Assembly: GCA_001304015.1 (NCBI GenBank)
Contig: LJUY01000001.1
Span: forward strand, 124,001 to 188,000
Length of the DNA stretch: 64,000 nucleotides
Source of the DNA: a candidate division Zixibacteria bacterium SM23_81
GTDB lineage: Bacteria > SM23-81
Direction: 5' to 3'
The notes beneath the pieces are model-generated. The model was not told the DNA's origin, did no database searches, and worked only from the letters and a program-made list of their open reading frames with translations. A program made the position numbers and the translations under genes. Shown here one piece after another: positions 53,392 through 61,596 of the stretch (position 1 is its first letter; each line of letters starts with the position of its first letter).

Positions 53392-54341
53392 TTCTTGATT
53401 TCCATAAGAGCCCGATCCCGGACCATAGACAGAGAGCCTTTCGCTCGATAGCCCGCAGCGTTTGGATGACCACCACCACCCAGAGCCTCAGCGATTTTAT
53501 TGGATTTGATGGCACCACGAGACCGAAGGCTCACCTTCACGGTATCCGAAGACTCTTCTCGTATCAAAACGCCCACCAGGCAGCCTTTCAGGGAAAGAAG
53601 ATGGTCCGCGATACCCGCCGCTCCATCGGGGTGCGCTTGGCATTCCTCCATGTCCCTCCGATCCAGGCAGACCAGTCCGACGCGATTGTTTTCTAATGTT
53701 TCTATCTTGCCCAAGGCGCGGCCCAGGAGTTTTAGGCTGGAAGCAGAGCGCTGCTCGTAGACCTGGGCGGCTATAGAGTCAGGCTTAGCCCCTTCAGCGG
53801 CCAACTCAGCGGCCACAGCGAGGCATTTGGCTGAGGTGTTGGGAAAACGAAATCCACCAGTATCAGCTATGATAGCCGTGTAGAGCTGAATGGCTCGTTC
53901 CCGTCCTATGGGTATCTCCAGATCTTTGAGAAGGTCGACGATTAATTCTCCCGTAGAAGATGCCTTGGGTTCTAGGTAGGTTGGATCTTCAGGTTTCGAT
54001 AAGTAAGGATGATGATCGATAGTGATGACCGTCGCATCGGGCGCGATAAAATCTCTCACTGTGCCAAGCCGATCCAAAGTGGAGCAATCCAGCATAGCCA
54101 CAGTGTCGGGTCGAAAACCAGCGGGCAATTGATCCCGAATGAGTCCACAGGAGTCCAGAAATTTATATCTGGCAGGAACGGGATCCTGATTCACGATGGC
54201 CACTCCCTTTCCCAGATCTCTCAGGATGCTGGCCATGGCCAGCTGAGATCCAACGGAGTCTCCATCTGGCTCAACATGAGAGCAAACCATCACATGGTGG
54301 CTTTCCCTAATCGCCTGTACGACCCCCCTCAGATTCTTCAT
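53382..54341 (-). CDS. nrnA: DHH-family oligoribonuclease / pAp phosphatase
   Basis: 319 residues. VCSHVEPDGDSVGSQLAMA near 19, LDCSTLDRLG near 85, the DHH motif in TIDHHPYLS near 108 and GGGGHPNAAGYRAKG near 284. Degrades nanoRNA and pAp in the cytoplasm with Mn2+. In an infB-rbfA-nrnA-truB-ribF order common in Firmicutes and others. The gene start overlaps rbfA's end by 35 bp. Confidence 0.94.
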   Translation of the reverse strand: MKNLRGVVQAIRESHHVMVCSHVEPDGDSVGSQLAMASILRDLGKGVAIVNQDPVPARYKFLDSCGLIRDQLPAGFRPDTVAMLDCSTLDRLGTVRDFIAPDATVITIDHHPYLSKPEDPTYLEPKASSTGELIVDLLKDLEIPIGRERAIQLYTAIIADTGGFRFPNTSAKCLAVAAELAAEGAKPDSIAAQVYEQRSASSLKLLGRALGKIETLENNRVGLVCLDRRDMEECQAHPDGAAGIADHLLSLKGCLVGVLIREESSDTVKVSLRSRGAIKSNKIAEALGGGGHPNAAGYRAKGSLSMVRDRALMEIKKWL

Positions 54342-54687
54342 CCCGTCCTTCTTGTAACGTTTTTATGATCTTACTGATTCGGAGTCCACGCTCAAGGGAT
54401 CGATCCCTCTGGAAAGAAAGCTCCGGCGTGTATTTTAACCGCAAGCGACGGCCAATCTCTCCCTGTATGAAGAACTTGGCACTGTTCAAGCCCCGTTCGG
54501 TCTCTTCCTGGATGCTTCGATCGCCGAAAATGCTGATAAAAACCCTCGCATGCCGCAAATCATCGCTCATCTCCACAGCGGTAACCGTGGCAAGTCCTAT
54601 GCGAGGGTCTTTCAGCTCCCTTTCGATGATCTCACCGATTTCCCTTTTAATGAGGTCCCCAACCCTTTCAGATCTTTTCACACCCAT
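54307..54687 (-). CDS. rbfA: 30S ribosome-binding factor A
   Basis: 126 residues. KRSERVGDLIKREIGEIIERELKDPRIGLATVTAVEM (split), SDDLRHARVFISIFGD. Helps late 16S rRNA processing. Acidic tail EGRDEESEGG overlaps the start of nrnA. Confidence 0.95.
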   Translation of the reverse strand: MGVKRSERVGDLIKREIGEIIERELKDPRIGLATVTAVEMSDDLRHARVFISIFGDRSIQEETERGLNSAKFFIQGEIGRRLRLKYTPELSFQRDRSLERGLRISKIIKTLQEGRDEESEGGRTGD

Positions 54688-54706
54688 GGCCTCGAGCTCT
54701 CACCGC

Positions 54707-54988
54707 CTATCTTATCTCAAGCGCCCATTGGAGAATTTCCGCCCTGGGTTCCTTTCCAACGAGGTCCACCACTTTGTTCAAAACCCGATTGGCAAAACGG
54801 ACGTCAGTGCTGACGATGGCCACTCCCAAGGTAGCCCTCTGCCACAGGTCATGATGGTCGATCTCAGAGACAGAGACGTTGAAGTCGCTCTGAATTCTGT
54901 CCTTGATGGCTCGGAGGATCTGTCTTTTAGACTTCAAAGAGCCACTTTCAGCCAGATACAGATCGATGGTACAGACGCCGATGATCAT
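54707..54988 (-). CDS. DUF503 / YlxP-like protein
   Basis: 93 residues. IGVCTIDLYLAESGSLKSKRQ and RAIKDRIQSDFNVSVSEID are typical of DUF503. The fold resembles a ferredoxin-like RNA-binding unit. Always near infB and rbfA; function unproven. Confidence 0.93.
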   Translation of the reverse strand: MIIGVCTIDLYLAESGSLKSKRQILRAIKDRIQSDFNVSVSEIDHHDLWQRATLGVAIVSTDVRFANRVLNKVVDLVGKEPRAEILQWALEIR

Positions 54989-55007
54989 CTGCAGCTCGTG
55001 CTTCCGA

Positions 55008-57203
55008 CTATTTAGGTACCTCTTTCAGCTGATAGGTCTCCAGGACATCTTTCTCTTGCAGGTCATTGAACTCTTCCAGCCCAATCCCGCACTCAAAGCC
55101 CGATTGAACTTCTGCGACGTCGTTTTTGAAGCGCTTCAGGGAGGAAATTTTACCATCGTGCACCACAGTTCCGTCTCGTATAACCCGCACTCTGGCGTTT
55201 CTCTTTATCTGGCCCGATTGAACGAAAGATCCGGCGATGACTCCCACCTTAGAGACTTGAAACAGCTCCCGAATCTCCGCTGTACCCAAAATTTCCTCTT
55301 CGTACTCGGGTTCCAGAAGGCCCTTCAGAGCAGATTCGATGTCGGAAACAGCCTCATAGATGACATTGTAGCGACGAATGTCCACTCTTTCCCGAGAGGC
55401 GAGCTCTTGGGCTCGAAGGTCGGGTCCGACGTAGAAACCGATGACGATGGCGTTAGAGGCGGCAGCCAAGAGAATATCGGAGACGTTGATGGTCCCCACA
55501 CCCTTGTGAATGACCACCACCCGGATTCCCTCCACATCAAGCTTTTCCAGAGAGTCGCTCATGGCCTCCACGGAACCGTCTACGTCTCCTTTAATGATAA
55601 GACGAAGCTCTTTTTCCTCTCCAGATTTGATCTGCTCGTATATGTCCTTCAATGTTAATCGCTTGGTGGCGCGGCGAAATTCCTCCTCTCGCTTGAGCTG
55701 CTGTCTTTTAAGGCATATTTCCCGAGCCTCTCGCTCGCTATCCACAACATAAAAGGGGTCACCCGCTTGAGGTACGCCGGTAATTCCAGTAACCTGAACG
55801 GGAGCAGAAGGTCCCACCTCCTGTACAGCAGTTCCCCATTCGTTTGTCAGCGTACGCACCTTTCCATAACAGAGACCGGTAACGAAGGGCATGCCAACTC
55901 TCAGAACTCCTCGCTGTATGAGTACTGTGGCTATGGATCCCCGCCCCTTATCGAGGCGAGATTCGATGATGACGCCCTGAGCTTTTCCCCTAACGTTCCC
56001 CTTTAGCTCTAAGAGCTCTGCTTGGAGAAGTATCAACTCCAGTAACTTATCGATACCTTCCCCAGTCTTGGCAGAAATCTCACAGGCGATGGTGCGACCA
56101 CCCCATTCTTCAACAGTAAGTGCATGTTTTTGTAGCTGTTGCTTGATGGCCTCGGCGTTTGCATTGGGCAGATCGATTTTATTGATGGCCACGATGATGG
56201 GAACGCCCGCCGCCCGAGCGTGGTCAATGGCCTCGATGGTCTGAGGCATGATGTTGTCATCGGCGGCAATGACCAACACAACGATATCAGTAACTTGGGC
56301 TCCCCGGGCTCGCATGGCGGTGAAAGCCTCATGGCCCGGCGTATCCAGAAAGGTAATTTCACCCCCGGGCTGATGGACCTCATAAGCCCCGATATGCTGA
56401 GTAATGCCACCAGATTCTCCAGCAATGACGTCGCTTTGGCGGATGTAGTCCAACAGGGAGGTTTTTCCATGATCTACGTGACCCATAACCGTCACAACGG
56501 GGGCTCGCGGTTGAAGATCCTCTTCTACCTTCTTCTCTTCAACCATCTCCTCGAGACCGTAGCCCTCAAGCTGCTCAACCTCGTATCCGAACTCATCTGC
56601 CACCATTGTGATGGTGTCCATATCCAATCGCTGATTGATGGTCACCATAAGGCCAAGTTCCATGCACTTAGAAATCACCGCGGCAGGAGTGGCCTCCATC
56701 TGTTCGGCCAGTTCTGCTACTGAAATGAACTCGCTAACCCGAACCACTTTACCCTCTTCTACCTCCACCTCACCCCCCTTATCGACCTTCTTTCGGCGGC
56801 GACGACCTGGTTTCCTTCCCTCCATACTGGCCAAGGTCCTCTTCACACTCTCGGCTACCTCTTGTTTGTCTATGGTGGGCTTAGGCTGACGCCGCTTCCT
56901 TCTCTTTTGGGATGTCCTGGGGAGCCTTTTCTTGGCCTTTTCACGCCTGCGCCTCTTCTTGATATCCTTCTCTTTTTCCTCTTTGCGGGCGATCTCTTCG
57001 TGTTTTTCCCGTTTACGCTCGTCTCTCTTCTTAACCTCCTCTTTCTGTTGCTCGAATTTCTTGCGAATATCGGCCACCATCTTGTCGTCTACGACGCTCA
57101 TATGGCTACGAACGTCATAATTGAGGCTTTTGAGCAACGAGACGAGCGCTTCGCTGGATACTTTAAATTGCTTGGCAACCTCGTAGATTCTTCGCTTTTC
57201 CAA
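55008..57203 (-). CDS. infB: Translation initiation factor IF-2
   Basis: 731 residues from TTG 57203, seven bases after GGGGGTG; GTG 57212 and TTG 57209 are alternatives. N-terminal [18 protein letters not shown] module, a lysine/arginine-rich region (about 75-150), a second IF2N module ([18 protein letters not shown]), the G domain ([33 protein letters not shown]) and two beta-barrel domains. Delivers initiator tRNA to the 30S subunit. Confidence 0.96.
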   Translation of the reverse strand: MEKRRIYEVAKQFKVSSEALVSLLKSLNYDVRSHMSVVDDKMVADIRKKFEQQKEEVKKRDERKREKHEEIARKEEKEKDIKKRRRREKAKKRLPRTSQKRRKRRQPKPTIDKQEVAESVKRTLASMEGRKPGRRRRKKVDKGGEVEVEEGKVVRVSEFISVAELAEQMEATPAAVISKCMELGLMVTINQRLDMDTITMVADEFGYEVEQLEGYGLEEMVEEKKVEEDLQPRAPVVTVMGHVDHGKTSLLDYIRQSDVIAGESGGITQHIGAYEVHQPGGEITFLDTPGHEAFTAMRARGAQVTDIVVLVIAADDNIMPQTIEAIDHARAAGVPIIVAINKIDLPNANAEAIKQQLQKHALTVEEWGGRTIACEISAKTGEGIDKLLELILLQAELLELKGNVRGKAQGVIIESRLDKGRGSIATVLIQRGVLRVGMPFVTGLCYGKVRTLTNEWGTAVQEVGPSAPVQVTGITGVPQAGDPFYVVDSEREAREICLKRQQLKREEEFRRATKRLTLKDIYEQIKSGEEKELRLIIKGDVDGSVEAMSDSLEKLDVEGIRVVVIHKGVGTINVSDILLAAASNAIVIGFYVGPDLRAQELASRERVDIRRYNVIYEAVSDIESALKGLLEPEYEEEILGTAEIRELFQVSKVGVIAGSFVQSGQIKRNARVRVIRDGTVVHDGKISSLKRFKNDVAEVQSGFECGIGLEEFNDLQEKDVLETYQLKEVPK

Positions 57204-57237
57204 TCTCAACACCCCCCCATTGGGTGAGGGTCCCCGT

Positions 57238-58884
57238 TCAATTTGAGATCTCGTCCTGACCTTGCAGCTCGGGCTGCTCCTCTCCCTGAGCCTCGCCCCT
57301 CTCCACATCTTCTTTATGACTTCGATTGTCGCTCTCTTCAGCCTTAGTCTGGCGGGCTATCGAATGCTCCTCACGCTGCTGAAGTCTCTCTTGGGCTGCT
57401 TCCAGAAGCTTCTTGGCGGTGGCAGGACCAACTCCCGTCACTTGCAGGAGCTTCTCCTCCTTAAGCATGACCAGATCCTGAACGCTCTCCACGCCAATTT
57501 TCTCCAATTCCTGGACCAGTTTGGGACCAATACCTCTCAGCTCAGCGATGTCCAAAGATGAGGCAACCGCATCGATACTCGTCTCCACTTCCCGCAGCTC
57601 TTCAGCCTTGGCTTGGCGAATCCTCAAGCGCTCCTCCTGCTGCTGCTCAAGCCTCTGCTTGGCCGCCTTCAGAAGCTTCTTGGCGGTGGCAGGGCCAACT
57701 CCCGGCACTTGCAAGATTTTCTCCTCCTTGAGCATGACTAGATCCTGAACGCTCCCCACGCCAATTTTCTCCAATTCCTGGACCAATTTGGGCCCAATCC
57801 CACTCAGTTCTGAAACATCCAAGCGCATGGCAGCCATTTCCTCGGCGCGCCGCACATACTCTGTCTGTGAAAGTATGTCGATCTTCCAGCCGGATAATTT
57901 GGCCGCCAACCTGACGTTCTGACCAGCTCGACCGATGGCCAGAGAGAGCTGATCGTCCTCTACAACGAGTATCATTTTATGCTCTTCCTCATCGGTCTCT
58001 ATACGCGATACCTTTGCCGGCCCAATAGCCTTGGTGACGAAGGTGGCAGGATCAGGGCTCCAGGGGACAATATCTATACGCTCGTTGCTTAGCTCGCGCA
58101 CGATGTTCTGAACACGAGTCCCCTTTAAACCCACACATGCTCCCACGGGATCCACACGAGCGTCATGGGAGACGACGGCCACCTTAGATCGGTCTCCAGC
58201 CTCTCGAGCAATGGCTTTGATCTCCACGATCTTCTCGTAAATTTCCGGAACTTCCAACTCAAAGAGCTTCTCCAAAAATCCTGGATGAGTTCGGGACAGA
58301 AGAATCTGAGGTCCCTTAGTGGTTTTTTGTACGTCTAATAAATACGCTCTGATGGTGTCACCCTGCCGATAACGCTCCCTGCGAATCTGTTCCTGAACGG
58401 GCACGATGCCTTCTGGTCGGCCTAAATTGACGATGAGATTGCCCCGATCCACTTGCTGAACTGTACCGGTGATGATCTCTCCGATTCGATCCTGATAGTC
58501 CACGAAGATCTTCTCCCTTTCCGCCTCGCGAATTCGCTGGATGAGAATTTGTTTGGCGGCCTGGATAGCGTTGCGCCCAAAATCCTGAAAACTCAGCTGC
58601 TCCTGGATTTCCTTACCCACTCGTGCACTAGGATCGATGAGTTTGGCATCGGCTCGAGAAATTTCAAGGGCCTTATCTTCCACCTCTTTCACCACCTTCT
58701 TGGTGGCGAAGATGGAAATTTCCCCCGTATTTCGATCTATGGTCACCGTGATGTTGTCACAGGTGCCAAACTTCTTTTTGGCCGCAGACTTTAAGCCCGC
58801 TTCTAAGGTCTCTAGGACCAGATCTAACTCCACGTGTTTCTCTCTGGTTATCTGACCCAGGGCTTCAAGAACCTCGTAGTCCAT
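57238..58884 (-). CDS. nusA: Transcription termination/antitermination factor NusA with duplicated HhH domain
   Basis: 548 residues. NusA N-terminal domain, S1 domain (IGEIITGTVQQVDRGNLIV), two KH domains (GACVGLKGTRVQNIV; LAIGRAGQNVRLAAKL). Two copies of a helix-hairpin-helix domain follow (near 355-425 and 444-514; shared IGPKLVQELEKIGV and VQDLVMLKEEK) repeating with an 89-residue period, then an acidic tail. Binds RNA polymerase and RNA. Confidence 0.95.
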   Translation of the reverse strand: MDYEVLEALGQITREKHVELDLVLETLEAGLKSAAKKKFGTCDNITVTIDRNTGEISIFATKKVVKEVEDKALEISRADAKLIDPSARVGKEIQEQLSFQDFGRNAIQAAKQILIQRIREAEREKIFVDYQDRIGEIITGTVQQVDRGNLIVNLGRPEGIVPVQEQIRRERYRQGDTIRAYLLDVQKTTKGPQILLSRTHPGFLEKLFELEVPEIYEKIVEIKAIAREAGDRSKVAVVSHDARVDPVGACVGLKGTRVQNIVRELSNERIDIVPWSPDPATFVTKAIGPAKVSRIETDEEEHKMILVVEDDQLSLAIGRAGQNVRLAAKLSGWKIDILSQTEYVRRAEEMAAMRLDVSELSGIGPKLVQELEKIGVGSVQDLVMLKEEKILQVPGVGPATAKKLLKAAKQRLEQQQEERLRIRQAKAEELREVETSIDAVASSLDIAELRGIGPKLVQELEKIGVESVQDLVMLKEEKLLQVTGVGPATAKKLLEAAQERLQQREEHSIARQTKAEESDNRSHKEDVERGEAQGEEQPELQGQDEISN

Positions 58885-58903
58885 GGAAAGCCTCCAACAA
58901 AGG

Positions 58904-59365
58904 CTAAAATTTCGGCTTCAGCTTGGTCTTCACGATCTCGTTCTGCGGTATAAACACCCCTTTGCCTCCTACATCCAGAGTAATTCCCTCCTCCCTCCAG
59001 GAGGAAAGATTCCCCACAATCGTGCGCTTGCTGCCGGAGGATTTAAGAGCGGTCACTTGAACAAGACGGCCCAAATTTCTTCGAAAATCTGATGGCTCGC
59101 ATAGGGGACGATCAAGGCCCGGCGAGGAGACTTCCAAGGTATAGCGGTGAGGAATGAAATCGTTAACATCCAGCAGGTGAGACACCTCTTTGCTCACAAC
59201 GGAACAATCCTGCACGGTGACTCCACCTGGCTTGTCAATGTATAGACGCAAAATCCGTCGACCACGCTCAACCAAGAAGCGGATCTCCACGAGCTCAATG
59301 GCCGTGCCTTCCCACACGGGCTGAACGACCTTTCTGACCTGCTCTACAAGGTCGGCGGAAACCAC
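58904..59365 (-). CDS. rimP: Ribosome maturation factor RimP
   Basis: 153 residues; GTG start at 59365. VEIRFLVERGRRILRLYIDKPGGV, DCSVVSKEVSHLLD, YTLEVSSPGLDRPL. Needed for 30S assembly; usual head of the nusA-infB operon. Confidence 0.95.
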   Translation of the reverse strand: MVSADLVEQVRKVVQPVWEGTAIELVEIRFLVERGRRILRLYIDKPGGVTVQDCSVVSKEVSHLLDVNDFIPHRYTLEVSSPGLDRPLCEPSDFRRNLGRLVQVTALKSSGSKRTIVGNLSSWREEGITLDVGGKGVFIPQNEIVKTKLKPKF

Positions 59366-59405
59366 TTCCCAAACTCCCCTGACTCAGCGTAAGGGCTTGA
59401 TACAT

Positions 59406-59432
59406 AAAAGAGTGGGCTTAGACCCACTCTCA
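59406..59432 (-). terminator. Terminator-like hairpin after proS
   Basis: GAGAGTGGG and CCCACTCT form a stem with loop TCTAAG, followed by TTTTAT on the minus strand. It also sits just at the start of any transcript from the rimP promoter. Confidence 0.7.
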
Positions 59433-59438
59433 AATTTC

Positions 59439-59467
59439 AATATAGTGCATGTGAACCTCGAATGCAA
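59439..59467 (-). promoter_or_regulatory. Promoter of the rimP-nusA-infB operon
   Basis: Minus strand: TTGCAT (59467-59462), 17-bp spacer, TATATT (59444-59439). The proS terminator-like hairpin begins about 7 bp after the -10 box. Confidence 0.6.
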
Positions 59468-59476
59468 GCGAAAACT

Positions 59477-61213
59477 TTATTTTTTTGCCGATACGTTTTC
59501 GATGGCCGATCGTTCTTTATGAATCAATTTGACTACGTGAGCTACTGCTTTATCTTGATCAATTTTCAACACCTGATCATCTCGGCGAAGCTTCAGCTCC
59601 ACTTTACCCTCTTCTAGGGACTTCTCTCCCACCGTGAGCCTCAGCGGTATCCCAATCAGGTCGGCGTCTTTAAATTTGAATCCCGCTCGCTCGTCCCGAT
59701 CGTCCATCAATATCTCCAACCCAGCCTCACTTAAAGTCTCATAGAGCTGTTCCGCAGTGGCTATTGTTTTCTCGTCGTCCACATTAAGGGGGAGTATCAA
59801 CAGCTGGTACGGGGCAATGGTTATGGGCCAGATGATCCCGCCTTCATCGTGATATTGCTCTATGGCTGCAGCCACCGTCCTGGTGATGCCAATCCCGTAA
59901 CAGCCCATAATAAAAGGCAATTCCCGTCCGTCTTGATCTAAGAATGTGGCTCTCATTGAGGTGCTGTATTTGGTGCCTAGCTTGAAGATCTGGCCCACTT
60001 CGATCCCACGACGGGAGGTGAGGGGTTTTCCGCAGGCGGGACAAAGATCTCCAGCCTGAGCCATATGAAGGCTTTCAAAACTGTCGATGGCGAAATCCCT
60101 GGGGAAATTGGTGTTGATCAAGTGGGCCTGATCCTCATTGGCGCCCACGACCACATTGACCAAGCCTTGCAGGGACTTATCAGAGATCAACTCCACGCCT
60201 TTCAGGCCCACAGGCCCTGTGAATCCCACGGGAGCCCCGGAGACTTTGAGAATTTCTTCTGGCGTGGCCATCTCCAGTTTGGCACATTCACGCGAGCGGC
60301 GAACCTTGGCCTCGTTGATGTCCCGGTCGCCCCTGATGAGCACAGCCACGACTCTATCGTCACACCGGTACAGGATGGTTTTGATCAGCCGTTTGGCATC
60401 CACGTTGAGAAACTCGGTGACCTGCTCCACGGTGTGAGCCCCCGGTGTGTTCACTTTCTCTAGGGGCTTGGCTTTTTCCTCTATGCTGTACGGGGGAATG
60501 AGAGATCGGGCTCCCTCTCGGGTGGCTGCATATCCGCACTCGCAGCTGAGAATCTCTGATTCTCCGTTGTCGGCCAGGACCATAAATTCATGAGTTACAT
60601 CGCCTCCGATGACACCAGAATCCGCTTGCACCGGGGCAGTGGACAGCCCGCAGCGCTGAAAAATGCGAGCATAAGCCTCATACATACGCTGATAGGTCTT
60701 GTCCAGAGATGCCTCGTTTTCATGAAAGCTATAGGCGTCTTTCATGACGAACTCGCGGGCACGCATCACCCCGAAGCGCGGTCGAATTTCATCACGAAAC
60801 TTGGTCTGAATCTGGTAAAAAGTTAGTGGCAATCTTCTGTACGAGCGAATGTGGTTGCGGAGTAAGTCGGTGATCACCTCTTCGTGGGTGGGGCCCAGGG
60901 CGAAATTTCGCTGATGCCGATCTGTGACCTTCATGAGCTCTTTACCATAGAGATCCCATCGACCACTCTCTTGCCATAGCTCGCCCGGATGCAAAATGGG
61001 CATAAGTAATTCCAAAGCCCCGGCCCTGTTCATCTCCTCCCGAACAATCTGTTCCACCTTCTTTATGGCCCGAAGGCCCAAAGGCAGATAGGTGTAGACC
61101 CCGGAGGTCAGTTTTCGCATCAGCCCCGCGCGCACCATGAGTTTATGGCTGATGACCTCCGCCTCAGTGGGATCTTCTTTATGTGTGGGAATGAATGTCT
61201 CCGTCCAACGCAT
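59477..61213 (-). CDS. proS: Prolyl-tRNA synthetase (bacterial type)
   Basis: 578 residues from ATG 61213 (AGGAAAAGCG upstream); the longer frame runs through tRNA-Gly and is not used. Class II synthetase: LPLGLRAIKKVEQIVREEM near 43, FRDEIRPRFGVMRAREFVMKDAYSFH split at motif 2, the editing insertion (LIKTILYRCDDRVVAVLIRGD), and GCYGIGITRTVAAAIEQYHDEGG motif 3 in two parts. Charges tRNA-Pro; two tRNA-Pro genes lie in the same window. Confidence 0.96.
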   Translation of the reverse strand: MRWTETFIPTHKEDPTEAEVISHKLMVRAGLMRKLTSGVYTYLPLGLRAIKKVEQIVREEMNRAGALELLMPILHPGELWQESGRWDLYGKELMKVTDRHQRNFALGPTHEEVITDLLRNHIRSYRRLPLTFYQIQTKFRDEIRPRFGVMRAREFVMKDAYSFHENEASLDKTYQRMYEAYARIFQRCGLSTAPVQADSGVIGGDVTHEFMVLADNGESEILSCECGYAATREGARSLIPPYSIEEKAKPLEKVNTPGAHTVEQVTEFLNVDAKRLIKTILYRCDDRVVAVLIRGDRDINEAKVRRSRECAKLEMATPEEILKVSGAPVGFTGPVGLKGVELISDKSLQGLVNVVVGANEDQAHLINTNFPRDFAIDSFESLHMAQAGDLCPACGKPLTSRRGIEVGQIFKLGTKYSTSMRATFLDQDGRELPFIMGCYGIGITRTVAAAIEQYHDEGGIIWPITIAPYQLLILPLNVDDEKTIATAEQLYETLSEAGLEILMDDRDERAGFKFKDADLIGIPLRLTVGEKSLEEGKVELKLRRDDQVLKIDQDKAVAHVVKLIHKERSAIENVSAKK

Positions 61214-61254
61214 CGCTTTTCCTGCCCTAGTCGGGCTTCCATAAACAAAAATGG

Positions 61255-61326
61255 AGCGGGCGAAGGGAGTCGAACCCTCGACGTCAAGCTTGGGAAGCTT
61301 GCATTCTACCGCTGAATTACGCCCGC
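61255..61326 (-). tRNA. tRNA-Gly (CCC anticodon)
   Basis: 72 nt. Acceptor GCGGGCG/CGCCCGC, D-arm ATTCAGCGGTAGAAT, anticodon arm CAAGC-TTCCCAA-GCTTG with anticodon CCC, T-arm GAGGGTTCGACTCCCTT. CCA not encoded. Confidence 0.95.
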
Positions 61327-61353
61327 ACCACTTTTTTAGGTCCAACTTTGAGG

Positions 61354-61427
<74 letters not shown>

Positions 61428-61447
61428 GCAACCTTCTTGTGGCTTTT

Positions 61448-61476
61448 AATTTAATGTCCGGAAGGGAATTTGTCAA
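61448..61476 (-). promoter_or_regulatory. Promoter of the tRNA-Arg-tRNA-Gly-proS unit
   Basis: Minus strand: TTGACA (61476-61471), 17-bp spacer, TAAATT (61453-61448), about 20 bp upstream of tRNA-Arg. Confidence 0.75.
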
Positions 61477-61596
61477 CCTTTATTTGAATACTTGAAGGAT
61501 CGGACTAATAGAAACGTCGTATATCTTTGCTAACATATATATTATGATAACTACTTAATGTTTTACTTAAATCTGATTGAATCGAAGTACGATGAA

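Noticed and set aside
61214-61345. Longer start of proS at 61345
   Set aside because: It would translate tRNA-Gly; ATG 61213 has a ribosome site and the usual ProRS N-terminus.
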